Source: Microbacterium sp. VKM Ac-2923 (GTDB taxonomy: Bacteria > Actinomycetota > Actinomycetes > Actinomycetales > Microbacteriaceae). Taken from it: a stretch of DNA of 64,000 nucleotides. The position numbers were made by a program, and so were the translations under genes. Below the pieces are notes generated by a model. The model was given only the letters and a program-made list of their open reading frames with translations. It was not told the origin of the DNA and ran no database searches. Within the stretch, counting starts at the first letter, position 1. Every line of letters starts with the position of its first letter. The stretch lies in NCBI RefSeq assembly GCF_022815605.1, contig NZ_JALGRP010000006.1:124001-188000 (forward strand), written 5' to 3'. Below, piece by piece: positions 60,415 through 64,000 of this stretch.

Positions 60415-63008
60415 CAGTCGACCACTTCCCCCAAAGTTCCGCTGGTGATGCTTGTTCTCAAGTCGAGTTCGAAAGTCCGCGGTCGCTGACCGTCAGCGTC
60501 GCGACGTAACGTGATGCTGCCGCCTTCGGACTCGACGAGCTGCCGCACGACGAAGAGCCCGAGTCCACGCCCTTCCAGTTCGGGCTTGGTCGTGACGAAC
60601 GCGTCGAATAGCGAGTCCTGCACCGAAGGATTCACGCCGGGACCGTTGTCGGTGATCAGCAGCCAGGGCGAGTCGATAGTGAGGGCAATCTGTCCGCGGG
60701 TGATGTTCTCCTGTTGGAGAGAACGGCGAACCCAGTACTCGGCGTTCAGCACAAGGTTGTCCACAATCTGGGTGAGCTTGCCGTCGTTGAACTTGACCCG
60801 GAAGTCGTTGACCACGTTCAAGTCGAGGTCGATCCCTGCCGGCTTGAGGCGACTGCGGTGATACTCCAGAACCGGGCCGAGCATCAACGAGAGTGCGCCC
60901 ACGGTCTTGCGTTCGCGTCGGAAGCGCAAGGAGGGATTCAGCCGAGCGGACTGTCGCAACAGCTCGTTCGAGGATGTTCTGACCTGGTCGGCAAAGCCAA
61001 GCGTGCGCGTATCGCGAGGCTCCTGCGCGCGTAGGTAGTCCAGGATCTGGTAGCTGCGACCGCGGAGCCGCTCGCCGATGTTGTCCACCTCATGTGCCAG
61101 CAGCTCCGCGCTCAGCCCGAGCGCTACCGATTCCCACGCGTCGGCGATGCGGCGTTCGGCGACGGCGAGCTTGTCCTCGAGCAGGGCCGCGGAACCGGAG
61201 AGTTCTTGCAGGATCAACCACACTCGATTGGATTCGGTAAGCGACAGTTCCAGCTTCTGCTGCGCCGCCTGCAGTTCGCTGGTCGCAGCATTCACAGAGT
61301 TGCGCAGGGCCGGGTCCGACCAGACTGTGTTGGTGGCCTCCATGCTCGAAGCGACGAGTCGCTCTACGGTTCGCGACAGCTGGCCCATGCCCTCGCGTGC
61401 CGCTGTGGCTGCGTTTCGAGTCTGGCGGGCCTGCTGCAGCTGTTCATCGATGTGCCCGACGATCTCAGCGGGAGTCGCAGTCTCGGGAAGGAATGTTGCC
61501 TCCAGAGCCTCACGGCGATAGTCATTCCATTCGCGGCGGACCAGTTCAATGCAGAGCCGCGCTTCAGAGACGACGATCCTCATCAACGCGTAGAAGCTTC
61601 GCCAAGCGAGCGTGTCTCGGAACGCTTCACGACTGGAGGTTTCCTCCAGTCCCGTGTTGTGCTCAACGGTCAAGTTGACGTACCCGGCGGTGTTGTCCGG
61701 GCGCAGGCCGTAATACGACGTAGCCGTCGTCTGCTGTCCCGCCAAATCCAACCAGTCCTTCGCCAGGCGGATGCCAAACCCGTCCCGAAAGACCCGAATA
61801 CCGCTGAGAGCCTTGGCGAAGCGGCGGGTATCAAGCTCCGCCGGATCAACGTCGTCCTCGACCGACCGAGCGAGATCGAACGAGTATGTGCTGATTTCCC
61901 CCGAGAAGGATCCGGGGTCTACCGCGGAGGCATCGCCGACCTCAGTGAGCGCGATGGCGCGTCTGAATCGAAGGAAATAGCGGTCATCCCCCATCTCCAT
62001 CCCTCGCTCAGCCGCTCGCTTGGGCTTGGAGTCGAAGATGGATTGAGCGAACGCGTAGCCGCCATCCGGTGGAATGAGCTCCTTGTAGGCGCGCTTCTCC
62101 TTAGGGTTGCGCCCTGAGAGCAGGGCGTGGTTGAGCTCGCTCTCAACCGTCAGTACGCCGTCGGCGTAGTTGAACGACATGTGCCACGGCGCGCTGTCCA
62201 GCAACTTCTTCGCCTGCTGACGAAGGTCGAGGCTGCGCGTGTTGAGCGTGACGGACACCGTCAGATCGGAGGCCCTGTCGTAGGGCGAGATGATGCTCGT
62301 CAGCTCCTGTTGCAGGTCCAGATCTGCTCGCGACGTCCAGTACCCGCGGTTGCTCAGGCCGAGGACTGTGACGGTGGTGCCCGCTGGCCGCTCGGGAATA
62401 ACTTCGCTGTCGACGCGAAGGCTGACCGAGCCGAGGCTGTCTGCGACGTCGAAGCGCGTCCAGTCGATGATGACGCGATGACGCTGGTCGCCAAAGGCCT
62501 CACCGAACTTCGTCGAAGCTCCCGGCTCTCCCTCAAACCGCGCGACCGGTACCGTTTCAAGCAGTACCGCCCGCCCCAACCGCTGCACGCCGAGACGCCC
62601 CAAGCCCTTGTCGCCGAGAGGAACGCGGGCGCCGCGGGTCTTGCCGCCCCGGGCTTTCAGGATGCGCTTCTCGCTGTAGCTCACCGTCAGCCACCCCCTA
62701 CGGATCGCATTCAGATTCATCCCCGTGCCGTTGTCGGTGACCCGCACCATGCCGAGGACTGCGCCCGGTTCGTCGCCATCCTCGAGGAGCTCCCCGGTGT
62801 CGCGGGAGTACCAGTTCTCGGTGTCGACCGTCACCCGCACGACACGGGCATCGGCATCGTACGAGTTCTTTATTAGCTCCGAGAGCGCCTGGGCGTCGTC
62901 ACTGATGAGGTCTTCGCCCAACTTAAAGAGTACCGACGGGTGCACATCGAAGTGCATAACGGCCTGTCGTTCAGCGCTCGTGCTGGCCGTTTGCGAGTCG
63001 TTCGACAC
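60414..63008 (-). CDS. Double GHKL ATPase / histidine-kinase-like protein
   Basis: An 864-residue protein. Module 1 (residues 1 to about 250) is an Hsp90/MutL/MORC-like ATPase: ELIKNSYDADA (44-54, N-box), VTDNGTGM (90-97), GDKGLGRLG (132-140). A middle region of about 350 residues includes coiled-coil-like helices. Module 2 is histidine-kinase-like: an H-box with His639 in ELLAHEVDNIGE, KLTQIVDNLVLNAEYW (N-box), ITDNGPGV (G1) and EGRGLGLFVVRQLVES (G2) near the end. Two GHKL modules in one chain are unusual. Probably senses or remodels DNA or protein and signals to the receiver-like protein. AGGAG lies eight bases before the GTG. Confidence 0.75.
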   Translation of the reverse strand: MSNDSQTASTSAERQAVMHFDVHPSVLFKLGEDLISDDAQALSELIKNSYDADARVVRVTVDTENWYSRDTGELLEDGDEPGAVLGMVRVTDNGTGMNLNAIRRGWLTVSYSEKRILKARGGKTRGARVPLGDKGLGRLGVQRLGRAVLLETVPVARFEGEPGASTKFGEAFGDQRHRVIIDWTRFDVADSLGSVSLRVDSEVIPERPAGTTVTVLGLSNRGYWTSRADLDLQQELTSIISPYDRASDLTVSVTLNTRSLDLRQQAKKLLDSAPWHMSFNYADGVLTVESELNHALLSGRNPKEKRAYKELIPPDGGYAFAQSIFDSKPKRAAERGMEMGDDRYFLRFRRAIALTEVGDASAVDPGSFSGEISTYSFDLARSVEDDVDPAELDTRRFAKALSGIRVFRDGFGIRLAKDWLDLAGQQTTATSYYGLRPDNTAGYVNLTVEHNTGLEETSSREAFRDTLAWRSFYALMRIVVSEARLCIELVRREWNDYRREALEATFLPETATPAEIVGHIDEQLQQARQTRNAATAAREGMGQLSRTVERLVASSMEATNTVWSDPALRNSVNAATSELQAAQQKLELSLTESNRVWLILQELSGSAALLEDKLAVAERRIADAWESVALGLSAELLAHEVDNIGERLRGRSYQILDYLRAQEPRDTRTLGFADQVRTSSNELLRQSARLNPSLRFRRERKTVGALSLMLGPVLEYHRSRLKPAGIDLDLNVVNDFRVKFNDGKLTQIVDNLVLNAEYWVRRSLQQENITRGQIALTIDSPWLLITDNGPGVNPSVQDSLFDAFVTTKPELEGRGLGLFVVRQLVESEGGSITLRRDADGQRPRTFELDLRTSITSGTLGEVVD

Positions 63009-63022
63009 CGTGGCTGCTCCTG

Positions 63023-63622
63023 TCAGTCTGGCTCTGAGGTCCTCACGTGATTCCTATCACGACCGCGGTTCCTGCTCCGACTCGCCCCGGCCCCAGGCAC
63101 CGCCGACCGATAGGTGAGCCACGTGTCGATGTCGGACGCTACAGCTTGCACGAGCAGGGTCTGCGCGACCTCGTCTATGGTGGCCCCAGGTCGGTGACGG
63201 TGGCTGACTCTCTGCCATCGCGACGGGTGCGCGGGTCGTCCGCCGAAAGTCCATAGTCGCAGCTGAAGCGGAGAGAGTTCGCTGCTCAACCACCTCAGTT
63301 GCTCGCGGAACGGCTGCCGCCCTGCACCGCTGGGCAGCTGCAAGCCGTAACCCAGCAGGACATCGCTCGCTCCCGGCGCCAGTATGGCAGAGCGGATCGC
63401 GGAGCGACCTGACGCCCACACGCCGGGGTCGCCAACGTTCTGGTTCAGCAAGTTCGCGCCAGCCAGCACCTTGGGGTACAAGTTCACGATCGAACTGGAC
63501 CCGCAGCCCAGCGCCCGCCGTGCGCTGTCGACCCGGGCCCGTGAAGGGGAACCGTCACCGGCGGGAAGGCTGTGCAAGATCGCGACGAGGTGCCCGGGCA
63601 TCGACATAAGTATGACCTGCAT
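63023..63622 (-). CDS. DUF1643-like protein
   Basis: A 199-residue protein. MSMPGHLVAILHSLPAGDG leads into SSIVNLYPKVLAGANLL, then ASDVLLGYGLQLPSG and FGGRPAHPSRWQR, matching the DUF1643 order (N-L-x-P, a (L/W)GYG strand, G-x-P-x-HPSRW). DUF1643 proteins are often next to nucleic-acid-modifying genes; the function is unknown. The Arg-rich tail may bind nucleic acid. No ribosome binding site precedes the ATG at 63622, and the frame stays open about 35 codons upstream without an ATG or GTG, so the start is uncertain. First gene of the minus-strand cassette, 14 bp before the GHKL gene. Confidence 0.6.
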   Translation of the reverse strand: MQVILMSMPGHLVAILHSLPAGDGSPSRARVDSARRALGCGSSSIVNLYPKVLAGANLLNQNVGDPGVWASGRSAIRSAILAPGASDVLLGYGLQLPSGAGRQPFREQLRWLSSELSPLQLRLWTFGGRPAHPSRWQRVSHRHRPGATIDEVAQTLLVQAVASDIDTWLTYRSAVPGAGASRSRNRGRDRNHVRTSEPD

Positions 63623-63732
63623 CTGAAGAGTGAGTGGACGTGACGCCGGGCTCTTCCAAGATGCTCGACTCGAGTTGCCGCCATCGACTGAGGGGTCATC
63701 GGACTTGCGCTGACGGAAGGGCTACCCGCCCC

Positions 63733-63757
63733 GAATTTACGTGGCTCAGGTAAATTC
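63733..63757. promoter_or_regulatory. Palindrome GAATTTAC-N9-GTAAATTC, operator candidate
   Basis: Perfect 8-bp arms at 63733-63740 and 63750-63757 in an AT-rich patch. It is 111 bp upstream of the DUF1643-like gene and 156 bp upstream of mntH. It could regulate the accessory cassette. The stretch 63623-63912 has no gene. Confidence 0.4.
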
Positions 63758-63877
63758 AGACGTTGCAGATCCCTCGCCTTGGGTCATATTCAAGGGTCAG
63801 ATGGTGCAACTTGTGGGACGAACGACGCTCCCCGAGCCTCCTCCCGTCCCGAACCCCGGGATGACGCACATTAAAAC

Positions 63878-63922
63878 TTTTCGGTGCGCCGAAATCTTGC
63901 TAGCTTTTCGGTATGCCGAAAA
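63878..63922 (+). promoter_or_regulatory. Tandem metalloregulator-type operators over the mntH promoter
   Basis: Two palindromes: TTTCGG-TGCG-CCGAAA at 63879-63894 and TTTTCGG-TATG-CCGAAAA at 63905-63922, centres 27 bp apart. The first covers the -35 region; the second covers the transcription start and the start codon itself. Position and gene suggest binding by a manganese-responsive DtxR/MntR-type repressor (inference). Confidence 0.65.
63901..63906 (+). promoter_or_regulatory. -10 box of a leaderless mntH promoter
   Basis: TAGCTT ends six bases before the ATG at 63913, between and partly inside the two operator palindromes. Confidence 0.55.
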
Positions 63923-64000
63923 CAGCGGATGCCGCGGACCGCCGTCACGCCCCGGGCCGCGCGATGTGGCTCCTCGGCCCGGCGATGGTCGCGGGCGTCG
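63913..64000 (+). CDS. mntH: Nramp family Mn2+ transporter, N-terminal fragment (partial)
   Basis: The 29 visible codons read MPKTADAADRRHAPGRAMWL then LGPAMVAGV, matching the start of Nramp/MntH proteins (basic N-terminus, then LLGPAfvA of helix 1). The gene runs off the right edge. The start codon lies inside an operator-like palindrome, and the -10 spacing predicts a leaderless mRNA. The call is supported by the operators but rests on few residues. Confidence 0.7.
   Translation, partial: MPKTADAADRRHAPGRAMWLLGPAMVAGV

Overview
The window is chromosomal DNA from a high-G+C actinobacterium, most likely a Microbacterium-like member of the Microbacteriaceae. The reasons are very high G+C in nearly all genes, a coproporphyrin-type haem pathway with HemQ, a Mycobacterium-style HemB metal site, actinobacterial ESX/type VII secretion parts, many start codons lying 6-7 nt after a TANNNT-like -10 box (leaderless transcripts), and striking use of the heptamer GGATGCC/GGCATCC. 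The species assignment is inference. I saw no rRNA, tRNA or CRISPR array.

Layout. (1) 1-13668: haem biosynthesis. On the minus strand are hemE-hemY, then hemQ-hemC-hemD-hemB-hemL (hemL runs off the left edge). hemA is divergent on the plus strand. The two minus-strand haem blocks are separated by about 5 kb holding a DUF4239 membrane protein, a 935-residue secreted/anchored protein of unknown function, and a three-gene YtxH/holin-like/DUF3618 membrane operon. (2) 13669-15235: a 116-bp tandem repeat, a small unknown gene and an HhH-GPD repair protein. (3) 15354-31747: a type VII secretion locus. It has two WXG100-like proteins, a DUF6507 protein, an 887-residue polymorphic toxin with a C-terminal R-S-ExE ADP-ribosyltransferase domain, an overlapping chain of immunity-like genes and gene relics, then FHA, DUF6177, two 22-codon duplicated mini-ORFs, a one-TM protein, EccD, a ParA-like protein, EccC and a small protein. 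EccB, EccE and mycosin are not in the window.

(4) 31767-43641: housekeeping and metabolic genes. These are an alpha/beta hydrolase, glycyl-tRNA synthetase, a MenC/N-acylamino-acid racemase-like enolase with its usual GNAT companion, an SDR oxidoreductase, an MFS transporter, PurU and an FHA protein. They are separated by repeat-rich intergenic DNA. (5) 44028-51259: an eight-gene Mrp/Mnh Na+/H+ antiporter operon in the order F-G-(A-tail/B)-C-D-D-D-E, every gene overlapping the next by 4 bp. (6) 51407-56752: a beta-lactamase-like protein lacking its SxxK nucleophile motif, an M13 metallopeptidase, a MATE exporter and a SpoU RNA methyltransferase.

(7) 57264-63622: a lower-G+C accessory cassette that looks like a DNA-modification or phage-defence system. 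It encodes a DNA methyltransferase, a receiver-like/QxCDL-motif protein, a large protein with two GHKL ATPase modules and a histidine-kinase-like H-box, and a DUF1643-like protein. I could not match this combination to a named system, and it is the best candidate here for something undescribed. (8) 63878-64000: the start of an Nramp manganese transporter gene (mntH), whose promoter and start codon are covered by two palindromic operator-like boxes.

Repeats are a theme of the window. Several sequence-unrelated long palindromes (arms 14-28 bp) sit between genes regardless of gene orientation. Tandem repeats have also grown just downstream of stop codons, in at least two cases by duplicating the 3' end of the upstream gene.
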